Of a DNA stretch of 64,000 nt, positions 42,738 through 50,971 are shown in pieces; position 1 is the first letter of the stretch, and each line of letters starts with the position of its first letter. Under the pieces are notes generated by a model that was not told where the DNA came from, searched no databases, and saw only the letters and a program-made list of their open reading frames with translations. Origin of the DNA: Telluria mixta. GTDB taxonomy: Bacteria; Pseudomonadota; Gammaproteobacteria; Burkholderiales; Burkholderiaceae_D. The stretch covers positions 3,100,001-3,164,000 of the forward strand of contig NZ_CP119520.1 in NCBI RefSeq assembly GCF_029223865.1, read 5' to 3'. A program made the position numbers and the translations under genes.

Positions 42738-44249
42738 ATGAACGCACCTCTCCTGAATACCATCGTCATCGTGGGCGGCGGCACCGCTGGCTGGATGGCC
42801 GCCACTGCCCTCGCCACCGCGCTGCGCGGGCGCTACAACATCCGCCTGGTCGAATCCGACGAGATCGGCATCGTCGGCGTGGGCGAAGCGACCATCCCGA
42901 TGATCCAGCGCTTCAACACCGTGGCCGGCATCGACGAGGCCGAGTTCATGAAGGCGACCAACGGCACCTTCAAGCTGGGCATCGAGTTCGTCAACTGGGG
43001 CCGCCAGGGCGAGCGCTACATGCACGGTTTCGGGCGCCTCGGCCAGGACTTGTGGATGGTCGGATTCGAGCAGTACTGGCACAAGATGCGTGGCCTCGGC
43101 CGCGCGCGCCCGCTGGACGAGTACTCGATCACGCGCATGGCGGCGAAGGCGAACAAGTTCATGCCGGCGCGCACGGACGTCGGCAATTCGCCCCTGGCCG
43201 ACATCGCCTACGCCTACCACTTCGACGCCAGCCTGTATGCGCGCCACCTGCGCAAGCTGTCGGAGTCGCGCGGCGTGGAGCGCATCGAGGGCAAGATCGT
43301 GCAGGTCAGCCAGCGTGCGCACGACGGCTTCGTCGACGCCGTCGTGCTGGAGAGCGGCCAGCGGGTCGAGGGCGACCTGTTCATCGATTGCTCGGGCTTC
43401 CGTGGTTTGCTGATCGAACAGACGCTGCATGCGGGCTTCGAGGACTGGAGCCACTGGCTGCCGTGCGACCGCGCGCTGGCCGTGCCGTGCGAATCGGCGG
43501 CCGTGACGACGCCCTACACGCGCGCGACCGCGCACGGGGCGGGTTGGCAATGGCGCATCCCGCTGCAGAACCGTATCGGCAACGGCCACGTGTACTGCAG
43601 CCGCCACATCAGCGACGACGAGGCGGCGGCTACCTTGCTGGCGAACCTGGACGGCAAGCCGCTCGCCGATCCGCGTCCGATCCGTTTCACCACCGGCATG
43701 CGCAAGAAGGCCTGGGTCAAGAACGTGGTGGCGCTGGGCCTCGCCAGCGGCTTCCTGGAGCCGCTCGAGTCGACCAGCATCCACATGGTGCAGTCGGGCC
43801 TGCAGCAGTTGCTGGACTTCTTCCCGGACCGCGGCTTCGCGCAGGTCGACATCGATGCCTACAACGACCTGACACGCTTCCACTACGAGCGCATCCGCGA
43901 CTTCATCATCCTGCACTACCACGCCAACCAGCGCACCGACAGCGACTTCTGGCAGGCGTGCGCCAACATGGCGATTCCCGCCACGCTGCGCGAAAAGCTC
44001 GACCTGTACAAGAGCCACGGACGCATCCAGCGCTTCAATGGCGAACTGTTCACGGAAGTGGGCTGGCTGCAGGTGCTCGCCGGGCAGAACATCCATCCGG
44101 ACGTGTATCACCCCCTCGTGGACGTGCAGTCGGAAGAGGGCATCCACGACTACATGGAAGGCGTGGCCGACGTGATCCGGCAATGCGTCGGCTTCATGCC
44201 GGGCCATGACCGGTTCATCGCCGACTACTGCAAGGCGCCGAAGATGTAA
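42738..44249 (+). CDS. Tryptophan-halogenase-family flavoprotein (copy 1)
   Basis: 503 aa, FAD-dependent, of the PrnA/RebH family. It shows the dinucleotide motif GGGTAGW at 13-19 and GVGEATIPM at 48-55. The catalytic lysine aligns at K79 in GTFKLGIEFVNW. The halogenase signature WxWxIP is W270-Q-W272-R-I-P275. The conserved glutamate is E344 in EPLESTSIH. All residues considered diagnostic for a working flavin-dependent halogenase are therefore present. Genes of this family often sit beside TonB receptors (for example BrvH, from memory), and the natural substrate of such homologues is generally unknown. A flavin reductase partner is not encoded nearby. Confidence 0.92.
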   Translation: MNAPLLNTIVIVGGGTAGWMAATALATALRGRYNIRLVESDEIGIVGVGEATIPMIQRFNTVAGIDEAEFMKATNGTFKLGIEFVNWGRQGERYMHGFGRLGQDLWMVGFEQYWHKMRGLGRARPLDEYSITRMAAKANKFMPARTDVGNSPLADIAYAYHFDASLYARHLRKLSESRGVERIEGKIVQVSQRAHDGFVDAVVLESGQRVEGDLFIDCSGFRGLLIEQTLHAGFEDWSHWLPCDRALAVPCESAAVTTPYTRATAHGAGWQWRIPLQNRIGNGHVYCSRHISDDEAAATLLANLDGKPLADPRPIRFTTGMRKKAWVKNVVALGLASGFLEPLESTSIHMVQSGLQQLLDFFPDRGFAQVDIDAYNDLTRFHYERIRDFIILHYHANQRTDSDFWQACANMAIPATLREKLDLYKSHGRIQRFNGELFTEVGWLQVLAGQNIHPDVYHPLVDVQSEEGIHDYMEGVADVIRQCVGFMPGHDRFIADYCKAPKM

Positions 44250-44260
44250 TCGCAGTACCC

Positions 44261-44282
44261 GGACGGCGCCCGCGCGCCGTCC
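44261..44282 (+). terminator. Probable terminator hairpin after halogenase-like gene 1
   Basis: Nine-pair stem GGACGGCGC/GCGCCGTCC with a four-base loop, followed by a pyrimidine-rich tract but no clean T-run. It may work as a weak or Rho-assisted terminator. Confidence 0.5.
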
Positions 44283-44374
44283 CCCTCCCGTTTCGTTCCT
44301 TCCTCCTCTTTCCCCGCCTCCCCGTGACAGCGTCGATCCGCGGGACATGCCCATGTCCATGCAGATGTCATAGT

Positions 44375-44389
44375 TTTATCGCGACTACA
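44375..44389. promoter_or_regulatory. Candidate HexR-like operator upstream of second TonB receptor
   Basis: TTTAT-CGCGA-CTACA: the right half and spacer CGCGACTACA are identical to the perfect dyad upstream of the first receptor and lie 111 bases before the conserved promoter block (112 in the first copy). The left arm is degenerate. Confidence 0.45.
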
Positions 44390-44491
44390 TAGTAAATACG
44401 CGTTCTAGTACTTAAATTACGGACAAAATTGCAGATTTTTTCGGAAATCTGTGGGGAAAATGCCAATTTGCTCGCGGAATTACATGTTCCG

Positions 44492-44521
44492 TTGACTGCA
44501 TATCTAGTTTTAATACAAAAT
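44492..44521 (+). promoter_or_regulatory. Promoter of second TonB-dependent receptor
   Basis: TTGACT-N18-CAAAAT, with the same ATCTAGTTTTAATACA block spanning the spacer and -10 as in the first receptor promoter, and the same AATTC flank. Confidence 0.6.
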
Positions 44522-44610
44522 TCGTTCCGGACTCCAGCGCTGGGTCGGCACGACGTGTTTCGACAGGCGGCTGGTGTGAATACAGATAGCGAATTTAGGT
44601 GAGGGGACAC

Positions 44611-47352
44611 ATGAAGATTTCGAAGGGTATGCAGACCTGGAAACTGAGTCCGGTCGCAGCAGGCTGCGCCGTGTTCATGGCGCTGACCGGCCACGCCGCG
44701 TCGGCGCAGGACCAGCAGACGACCAGCCAGGCCGACGCCGCCACGGGCGTCCAGACCGTCAAGGTGACCGGTATCCGCCGCGGTATCGAGGCGGCCATCT
44801 CGGTCAAGAAGAACAACGACTCCATCGTCGAGGCGATTTCCGCCGAAGACATCGGCAAGCTGCCGGACCAGAGCATCGCCGAATCGCTGGCGCGCCTGCC
44901 GGGCGTGACCACGCAGCGCGACGTGCACGGCAATGCATCGATCATCTCGATCCGCGGCATGTCGCCCGACTTCTCGACGGGCCTGCTGAACGGCCGCGAG
45001 CAGGTGTCGACCGGCGACAGCCGCTCGATCGAATTCGACCAGTATCCGGGCGAACTGCTGTCGGGCGTCGTCGTGTACAAGACGCCGGACGGCGCGCTGA
45101 TTGGCCAGGGCCTGTCGGGCACCGTCGACCTGCAGACCGTGCGTCCGCTGGACTTCAAGGGCCGCACGATGGCCGTGAACTACCGCCGCGAAAAGAGCGG
45201 CCTGGGCCTGCAATACGACAAGGGCACCGGCAACCGCTTCACGTTCTCGTACATAGACCAGTTCATGAACCGCCAGGTCGGCGTCGCCTTCGGCTTCGCG
45301 CGCCTGCAGGGCCAGGGCCCGGCATCGTCGCGCTTCAACGGCTGGGGCAACGGCACGACCACGTACAACGGCCAGACCGTCAACATCCCGTACACCGGCT
45401 TCGAAGCGTACACCGAGACCTACCGCCAGTCGCGCAACGGCCTGATGGGCGTGGTCCAGTACCGTCCGAGCCGCAACTTCACCAGCACGGTCGACCTGTT
45501 CTATTCGAAGTACGACCGCAGCACCCGCAACGTCGGCTTCCAGGCGCCGCTGAACGATACCGGCACCAGCGCCTACGACAAGCCGAGCCAGCTGATCAAC
45601 GCCACGCTGTCGGGTGCCGACGTGATGAGCGGCCAGATCAACAACGTGCGTCCGATCATCCGCAACGACAACGAAGTGTGGAACGACGTCACCCGTTCGA
45701 TCGGCTGGAACAACAAGCTGAAGATCGACCAGGACTGGACCGCGTCGCTCGACCTGTCGTGGAACAGCGCCGAACGTAACGGCACCAACCTCGAGACCTA
45801 CGGTTCGGTCGCGGCCAACAACCTGACCACGATCGGCTTCGCCCGCGGCAGCCGCGCGTTCACCAGCAGCGTCGATCTCACCAACCCGAACAACGTCGTG
45901 CTGACCGACCCGCAGGGCTGGGGCGGTACCGAAACCCAGGCCGGCTACGTGAAGTTCCCGCACGTGTACGACCGCCTGGGCGCCGTGCGCCTGGACGTGT
46001 CGCGCGACCTGCCTGAAGGCTGGTTCTTCAGCAAGTTCACCGGTGGCGTGAACGTGTCGAACCGCTCCAAGACCCGTTCGTTCGTCGAAGGCCTGCTGTC
46101 GATCAAGGGCGGCGCCGACCGCTACGCAACGGCACCGTTCCCGTCGGGCAGCAGCGCGCAGGGCGTCGGCGAGACCGGCCTGACCGTGCTCGGCTTCGAC
46201 CCGGTCGCCGCGCTGGCCAACGTCTACAACGTGAATCCGAAGCAGCACCCGGACATCTACAACAAGGACTGGGTGGTGCGCGAGAAGGTCGACACGGCGT
46301 TCACCAAGTTGGGCATCGATACCGAAGCCGCCGGCATCCCGGTGCGCGGCGCGCTGGGCCTGCAGTTCGTGCACACCAAACAGGAATCGACCGCGTTCTC
46401 GGTGGACAAGAACCAGGGCACGGACGACCTGCACCGCCCGACCGCGACCGTCACCGACGGCACCAGCTACAACGACGTGCTGCCGAGCCTGAACCTGGTC
46501 GGCGACCTGGGCAACCAGCAGTCCCTGCGCTTCTCGCTGGAAAAGATCATGGCCCGTCCGGAACTGCAGCAGATGCGTGCCTCGGGCAGCTTCAGCTACG
46601 ACGCGTCGAAGGGCTACTACACCGGCGGCGGCGGCAACCCGCAGCTGAAGCCGTTCCGTGCCAAGGGCGTGGACGTGTCGTATGAAAAATACTGGGACAG
46701 CAAGGCGTACGTGAGCGCCGCCGTGTTCTACCGCAAGCTCGACAGCTACATCATCAACACGGACCGCCAGTTCGACTTCTCGTCCGTGCTGCTGCCGACC
46801 TCGTACCAGGCGCCGAGCACGATCGGTACCTACAACACGCCGCTGAACGGCACGGGCGGCAATATCAAGGGTGTCGAGCTGGCCGCGTCGCTGCCGCTGA
46901 ACGTCCTGACCCGTTACCTGGACGGCTTCGGCGTCGTCGCCAACGTGGCGCAGAACGCGAGCTCGGTGTCGATCCCGAACACGACGCAGGACAACGGCGG
47001 CGGCAACATGAACCTGCCGGGCCTGTCGAAGCGCACCGCCAACCTGACGGTGTACTACGAGAAGAACGGTTTCTCGGCCCGCGCCGCCGAAACCTACCGC
47101 TCGGACTTCATCGGCGAAGTGACGCAGAACACGGGCGACCGCCAGCTGACCTACGTCGTCGGCGGCAAGGTCCTCGACCTGCAGTTCGGCTACGAGTTCC
47201 AGGACGGTCCGCTGAAGAACCTGTCGCTGCTGGTGCAGATGAACAACGTCAAGAGCGCGCACTTCACCCGTTATCGCAAGACCAAGGATAACGTCATCGA
47301 AGACCGCCCGCTGGGCCGCACGGTGCTGATCGGCCTGAACTACAAGATGTAA
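44611..47352 (+). CDS. TonB-dependent outer-membrane receptor, maltodextrin locus (copy 2)
   Basis: 913 aa from MKISKGMQTWKLSPVAAGC, preceded by GAGGGGAC; a GTG four codons upstream is inside that ribosome site. The signal peptide ends ASAQ. The plug region (VKVTGIRRGIEAAISVKKNNDSIVEAISAEDIGKLPD) is almost the same as in the first receptor, while the barrel differs widely in sequence. This suggests an old duplication with diverged ligand specificity. The C-terminus GLNYKM ends in Met and not the usual aromatic residue, a minor oddity for an outer-membrane barrel. It is followed by an intrinsic terminator and a second halogenase-like gene. Confidence 0.92.
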   Translation: MKISKGMQTWKLSPVAAGCAVFMALTGHAASAQDQQTTSQADAATGVQTVKVTGIRRGIEAAISVKKNNDSIVEAISAEDIGKLPDQSIAESLARLPGVTTQRDVHGNASIISIRGMSPDFSTGLLNGREQVSTGDSRSIEFDQYPGELLSGVVVYKTPDGALIGQGLSGTVDLQTVRPLDFKGRTMAVNYRREKSGLGLQYDKGTGNRFTFSYIDQFMNRQVGVAFGFARLQGQGPASSRFNGWGNGTTTYNGQTVNIPYTGFEAYTETYRQSRNGLMGVVQYRPSRNFTSTVDLFYSKYDRSTRNVGFQAPLNDTGTSAYDKPSQLINATLSGADVMSGQINNVRPIIRNDNEVWNDVTRSIGWNNKLKIDQDWTASLDLSWNSAERNGTNLETYGSVAANNLTTIGFARGSRAFTSSVDLTNPNNVVLTDPQGWGGTETQAGYVKFPHVYDRLGAVRLDVSRDLPEGWFFSKFTGGVNVSNRSKTRSFVEGLLSIKGGADRYATAPFPSGSSAQGVGETGLTVLGFDPVAALANVYNVNPKQHPDIYNKDWVVREKVDTAFTKLGIDTEAAGIPVRGALGLQFVHTKQESTAFSVDKNQGTDDLHRPTATVTDGTSYNDVLPSLNLVGDLGNQQSLRFSLEKIMARPELQQMRASGSFSYDASKGYYTGGGGNPQLKPFRAKGVDVSYEKYWDSKAYVSAAVFYRKLDSYIINTDRQFDFSSVLLPTSYQAPSTIGTYNTPLNGTGGNIKGVELAASLPLNVLTRYLDGFGVVANVAQNASSVSIPNTTQDNGGGNMNLPGLSKRTANLTVYYEKNGFSARAAETYRSDFIGEVTQNTGDRQLTYVVGGKVLDLQFGYEFQDGPLKNLSLLVQMNNVKSAHFTRYRKTKDNVIEDRPLGRTVLIGLNYKM

Positions 47353-47384
47353 GTCTCCTATGTCGGCCCTGTGCTGATGCTCCC

Positions 47385-47420
47385 ACCCTTGCCGGTTTGC
47401 GCCGGCAAGGGTTTTTTTTT
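47385..47420 (+). terminator. Intrinsic terminator between TonB receptor 2 and halogenase-like gene 2
   Basis: Perfect 11-pair stem ACCCTTGCCGG/CCGGCAAGGGT with a six-base loop and a run of nine T. It ends 13 bases before the next ATG. Its placement is the same as in the first module although the stem sequences differ. Confidence 0.92.
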
Positions 47421-47433
47421 GTATCCTACGACC

Positions 47434-48942
47434 ATGACGCAACAGACTCCTCTCCAAGACATCGTGATCGTCGGCGGCGGCACGGCCGGCTGGATGGCCG
47501 CCGCCGCGCTGGCGCGCCTGCTGCAGGGCCGCTTCGCCATCCGCCTCGTCGAGTCGGACGAGATTTCCACCGTCGGCGTGGGCGAATCGACGATCCCGAT
47601 GATCCGCCTGTTCAACGACGTCCTCGGCATCAACGAGGACGAGTTCGTGCGCGAGACGAAGGCCACATTCAAGCTCGGCATCGAATTCAAGGACTGGAGC
47701 CGCCCGGGCGAGCGCTACATGCACGGGTTCGGCCGCTTCGGCCAGGACGTGCAGACCGTCGACTTCTTCCAGTACTGGCTCAAGGCCCACCAGGCCGGGA
47801 TCGCGCCCGACCTCGAGCACTATTCGATCAACCGGATGGGCGCGCGTGCGGGCAAGTTCATGCGCCCACCGCCGGAGGCGCCGAATTCGCCGCTGGCCGA
47901 CATCGTGTACGCGTTCCACCTCGACGCCGGCCTGTACGCCCGCTACCTGCGCACCTACGCCGAAGCGCGCGGCGTGCGCCGCACCGAGGGCAAGGTGGTC
48001 GAGGTGCGCCAGCGCCCGCACGACGGGTTCATCGAGTCCGTGGTGCTGGCCAGCGGAGAAGTCGTGACGGGCGATCTGTTCCTCGACTGCACCGGCTTCC
48101 GCGGCCTGCTGATCGAGCAGACCCTGCACGCGGGCTTCGAGGACTGGAGCCACTGGCTGCCGTGCGACCGCGCCTGGGCCGTGCCGTGCGCGCTGTCGGG
48201 CGATTTGCTGCCGTACACGATCGCGCATGCGCGCCCGGCCGGCTGGCAATGGCGCATCGGCCTGCAGCACCGCACGGGCAACGGCCACGTGTTTTCCAGC
48301 CGCCACATGAGCGAGGACGAAGCGGCATCCATCCTGCTGAATAACCTGGATGGCGAAGCGCTGGCCGAGCCGAAGCTGCTGCGCTTTACTGCCGGCCGCC
48401 GCCGCAAGGCGTGGCACCGCAACGTGGTGGCCATCGGCCTGTCGTCGGGGTTCCTGGAGCCGCTCGAATCGACGTCGATCCACCTGATCCAGTCCGCGCT
48501 CTCGCGCCTGCTGGCCTTTTTCCCGGACAAGGGGTTTCACCAGCCCGACATCGACGAGTTCAACCGCCAGGGCGATTTCGAGGTCGAGCGCATCCGCGAT
48601 TTCCTCATCCTGCACTACCACGCCACGGCCCGCGCCGACACGCCATTCTGGAACCATGTACGCACGATGGACATTCCGGACACGCTGCGCCGCAAGATCG
48701 ACCTGTTCAAGGCCCATGGCCGGGTCGTGCGCGAGAACGAGGAGCTGTTTACGCCGGTCGGCTGGCAGCAGGTGCTGCACGGGCAGGGCGTGCAAGCGGG
48801 CGGCTACCACCCGCTGGTCGATTTGATGGGCGAAGGGGATCTGCGCGATTTCCTCGCCAATACGGAGCGCGTGATCGGGCGGTGCGTGGATGTGATGCCG
48901 GCGCATAAGGATTTCGTGGCGGCCGTCGCCGCCGCGAAATAA
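47434..48942 (+). CDS. Tryptophan-halogenase-family flavoprotein (copy 2)
   Basis: 502 aa, from MTQQTPLQDIVIVGGG. Motifs: GGGTAGW near 14-20, GVGESTIPM, catalytic lysine K80 in ATFKLGIEFKDW, glutamate in EPLESTSIH. The halogenase signature reads WQWRIG, so the last proline of WxWxIP is glycine. That proline is normally conserved, so activity may differ from that of copy 1, which keeps it. The start lies only 13 bases after a strong terminator, with no clear Shine-Dalgarno; a TATCCT hexamer lies at 47422-47427. Transcription probably depends on read-through or on a very short leader. Confidence 0.9.
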   Translation: MTQQTPLQDIVIVGGGTAGWMAAAALARLLQGRFAIRLVESDEISTVGVGESTIPMIRLFNDVLGINEDEFVRETKATFKLGIEFKDWSRPGERYMHGFGRFGQDVQTVDFFQYWLKAHQAGIAPDLEHYSINRMGARAGKFMRPPPEAPNSPLADIVYAFHLDAGLYARYLRTYAEARGVRRTEGKVVEVRQRPHDGFIESVVLASGEVVTGDLFLDCTGFRGLLIEQTLHAGFEDWSHWLPCDRAWAVPCALSGDLLPYTIAHARPAGWQWRIGLQHRTGNGHVFSSRHMSEDEAASILLNNLDGEALAEPKLLRFTAGRRRKAWHRNVVAIGLSSGFLEPLESTSIHLIQSALSRLLAFFPDKGFHQPDIDEFNRQGDFEVERIRDFLILHYHATARADTPFWNHVRTMDIPDTLRRKIDLFKAHGRVVRENEELFTPVGWQQVLHGQGVQAGGYHPLVDLMGEGDLRDFLANTERVIGRCVDVMPAHKDFVAAVAAAK

Positions 48943-48962
48943 TCGGGAGCTCGGCCGCCTGA

Positions 48963-48976
48963 AGTAGTAAACTACT
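48963..48976. promoter_or_regulatory. Perfect short palindrome upstream of the DEAD-box helicase gene
   Basis: AGTAGT-AA-ACTACT in the 67-base gap. It resembles the GTAG/CTAC dyads of the neighbouring sugar genes but has a shorter spacer, so it may be unrelated. Confidence 0.3.
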
Positions 48977-49009
48977 CGTTTGCTTACGATTTTATTTGAA
49001 GATTCCTAC

Positions 49010-50782
49010 ATGCAAGACACACAGCTCCCGACCTTCGCCGACCTCGACATCCCCGCACCCATCCTCAAGGCACTGAAGGAGGTCGGCTACGAGACGCCGT
49101 CGCCGATCCAGGCGGCCACCATTCCTCTCCTGATGGAGGGACGCGACGTGCTGGGGCAGGCGCAGACGGGCACCGGCAAGACGGCCGCCTTCGCGCTGCC
49201 CGTGCTGTCGCGCATCGACGTCAAGAACCCGGCCGTGCAGGCCCTCGTGCTCGCGCCTACGCGCGAGCTCGCGATCCAGGTCGCCGAAGCGTTCCAGAGC
49301 TATGCCGCGCATCTGAAGAATTTCCACGTGCTGCCGATCTACGGCGGCCAGAGCTACGGCCCGCAGCTGTCGGCGCTGCGCCGCGGTGTGCAGGTCGTCG
49401 TCGGCACGCCGGGCCGCGTCATCGACCACCTCGACAAGGGCTCGCTCGACATCTCGCAGCTGAAGACCCTCGTGCTGGACGAAGCCGACGAGATGCTGCG
49501 CATGGGCTTCATCGACGACGTCGAGCGCATCCTGCAGGAAACCCCGCAAGGGCGCCAGACCGCGCTGTTCTCGGCCACGATGCCGCAGCAGATCAAGCGC
49601 ATCGCCAAGACGTACCTGAATGAGCCGAGCGAGGTGACGGTGGCCGCCAAGACGACGACGGCCACCAACATCACGCAGCGCTATTGGCTCGTCGCGGGCC
49701 TGCAGAAGCTGGACGCGCTCACGCGCATCCTGGAAGCGGAGCCGTTCGACGGCATGATCGTCTTCGCGCGCACGAAGCTCGGCACCGAGGAACTGGCGTC
49801 CAAGCTGCAGGCACGCGGGTTCGCCGCGGCCGCCATCAACGGCGACATGGCCCAGCAACAGCGCGAGCGCACGATCGAACAGCTCAAGAACGGCAAGATC
49901 GACATCCTCGTCGCCACCGACGTCGCCGCGCGCGGCCTGGACGTGGAGCGCATCAGCCACGTGATCAACTACGACGTGCCGTCCGACCCGGAAAGCTACA
50001 CGCACCGCATCGGCCGCACGGGCCGTGCGGGCCGCAGCGGCGACGCGATCCTGTTCATCACGCCGCGCGAACGCGGTCTGCTGAAGGCGATCGAGCGCGC
50101 CACGCGCCAGCCGGTGGCGCCGCTCACGCTGCCGACCATCAAGGCCGTCAACGAGGTGCGCATCACGAAGTTCAAGGAGCAGATCGGCGAGACGCTGGCC
50201 GCGGGCGGCCTGGACGTGTTCCGTTCCCTGATCGAGGACTTCGAGCGCGAGCAGAACGTGCCCGCGATCGACATCGCGGCCGCGCTGGCCAAGCTGTATC
50301 GCGGCGACGAGCCGCTGCTGCTGGAAAAGCCGGACCGCGAGCCCAAGCCGGAATTCCGCGAACGCGAGGAACGCCCGGCGCGCGCGGGCCGCGAAAGCTT
50401 CGGCGACGAGCGCCCGGCCCGTGCCGGCCGGGATGGGGAAGGCCGCCAGGGCTTCAAGAAGGAGCGCGTCGTGCGCGCGCCGGAGCCGGGCATGGCCACG
50501 TACCGCATCGAGGTGGGCCACTTCCACGGCGTCAAGCCGGGCAACATCGTGGGCGCGATCGCCAACGAAGGCGGCGTGCCATCGAAGGAGATCGGCCGCA
50601 TCGAGATCTACGACGACTTCAGCACGCTCGACATGCCAGCCGACCTGCCGCGGGACCTGCTCGACCATCTGAAAAAGGTGTGGGTGGCGGGCCAGCAGCT
50701 GGGCATCACGCGCGACGGCGAAGAACCGCCGGAGAAAAAGCCGGCAAAGCGCAAGTTCGCGGACAAGAAACCCCGCAAATAA
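49010..50782 (+). CDS. DEAD-box ATP-dependent RNA helicase, DeaD/CsdA-like
   Basis: 590 aa. Q-motif FADLDIPAPILKALKEVGYETPSPIQ, motif I AQTGTGKTAAF, motif Ia PTRELAIQ, motif II LDEADEML, motif III FSATMPQQ, motif VI HRIGRTGRAGR. A charged Arg/Glu repeat region (about 440-490, with ERPARAGR units) links to a C-terminal RNA-binding domain (MATYRIEVGHFHGVKPGNIVGAIANEGG), as in CsdA/DbpA helicases. It probably remodels structured RNA, ribosome precursors or cold-shock mRNAs. The start was set at MQDTQLPTFADLD. It interrupts the sugar-utilisation genes and has no obvious functional link to them. A long inverted repeat follows its stop. Confidence 0.93.
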   Translation: MQDTQLPTFADLDIPAPILKALKEVGYETPSPIQAATIPLLMEGRDVLGQAQTGTGKTAAFALPVLSRIDVKNPAVQALVLAPTRELAIQVAEAFQSYAAHLKNFHVLPIYGGQSYGPQLSALRRGVQVVVGTPGRVIDHLDKGSLDISQLKTLVLDEADEMLRMGFIDDVERILQETPQGRQTALFSATMPQQIKRIAKTYLNEPSEVTVAAKTTTATNITQRYWLVAGLQKLDALTRILEAEPFDGMIVFARTKLGTEELASKLQARGFAAAAINGDMAQQQRERTIEQLKNGKIDILVATDVAARGLDVERISHVINYDVPSDPESYTHRIGRTGRAGRSGDAILFITPRERGLLKAIERATRQPVAPLTLPTIKAVNEVRITKFKEQIGETLAAGGLDVFRSLIEDFEREQNVPAIDIAAALAKLYRGDEPLLLEKPDREPKPEFREREERPARAGRESFGDERPARAGRDGEGRQGFKKERVVRAPEPGMATYRIEVGHFHGVKPGNIVGAIANEGGVPSKEIGRIEIYDDFSTLDMPADLPRDLLDHLKKVWVAGQQLGITRDGEEPPEKKPAKRKFADKKPRK

Positions 50783-50784
50783 AC

Positions 50785-50840
50785 ACCGGGGTCAGAGCCC
50801 GATTTTTGGCAATTGCCCAAAACAGGGCTCTGACCCCGGT
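50785..50840. repeat. Long perfect inverted repeat (GGGGTCAGAGCCC type)
   Basis: Arms ACCGGGGTCAGAGCCC (50785-50800) and GGGCTCTGACCCCGGT (50825-50840) are perfect over 16 bp. The 24-base interior is itself nearly palindromic around TTGGCAATTGCC. It starts three bases after the helicase stop, so it should also end that transcript. From memory, this type of repeat is common between genes in Massilia and relatives. Confidence 0.85.
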
Positions 50841-50855
50841 TGTTGTTTGACTACA
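50841..50855. promoter_or_regulatory. Candidate HexR-like operator upstream of the sugar MFS gene
   Basis: TGTTG-TTTGA-CTACA, one mismatch to TGTAR-N5-YTACA, about 40 bases upstream of the -35 element. Confidence 0.4.
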
Positions 50856-50894
50856 TTTTCTGTGGCTTCCCTTTAGATTCAGGGTGTTGTTTCG

Positions 50895-50929
50895 TTGACA
50901 CCCAGAAAACCCCATGTTACTTTGCTACA
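50895..50929 (+). promoter_or_regulatory. Promoter of sugar MFS gene with overlapping dyad
   Basis: TTGACA (50895-50900)-N17-TACTTT (50918-50923). The dyad TGTTA-CTTTG-CTACA (50915-50929) covers the -10, a position typical of a repressor site. Confidence 0.5.
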
Positions 50930-50971
50930 TGTGGCAGCCTGGCGGGAGTCCAGGCGCATTAGGGGACACAG

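Larger units (their letters stand above)
44250..44610. other. Regulatory region of second TonB receptor, 361 bases without a gene
   Basis: It contains a hairpin after the halogenase-like gene (44261-44282), a HexR-like dyad (44375-44389), a promoter (44492-44521) and the ribosome site GAGGGGAC. Its downstream half resembles the upstream region of the first receptor. No coding frame is supported. Confidence 0.75.

Noticed and set aside
42738..48942. Secondary-metabolite gene cluster marked by two tryptophan halogenases
   Set aside because: No NRPS, PKS, tryptophan-oxidising or flavin reductase genes are near; neighbours are TonB receptors and glycoside hydrolases.
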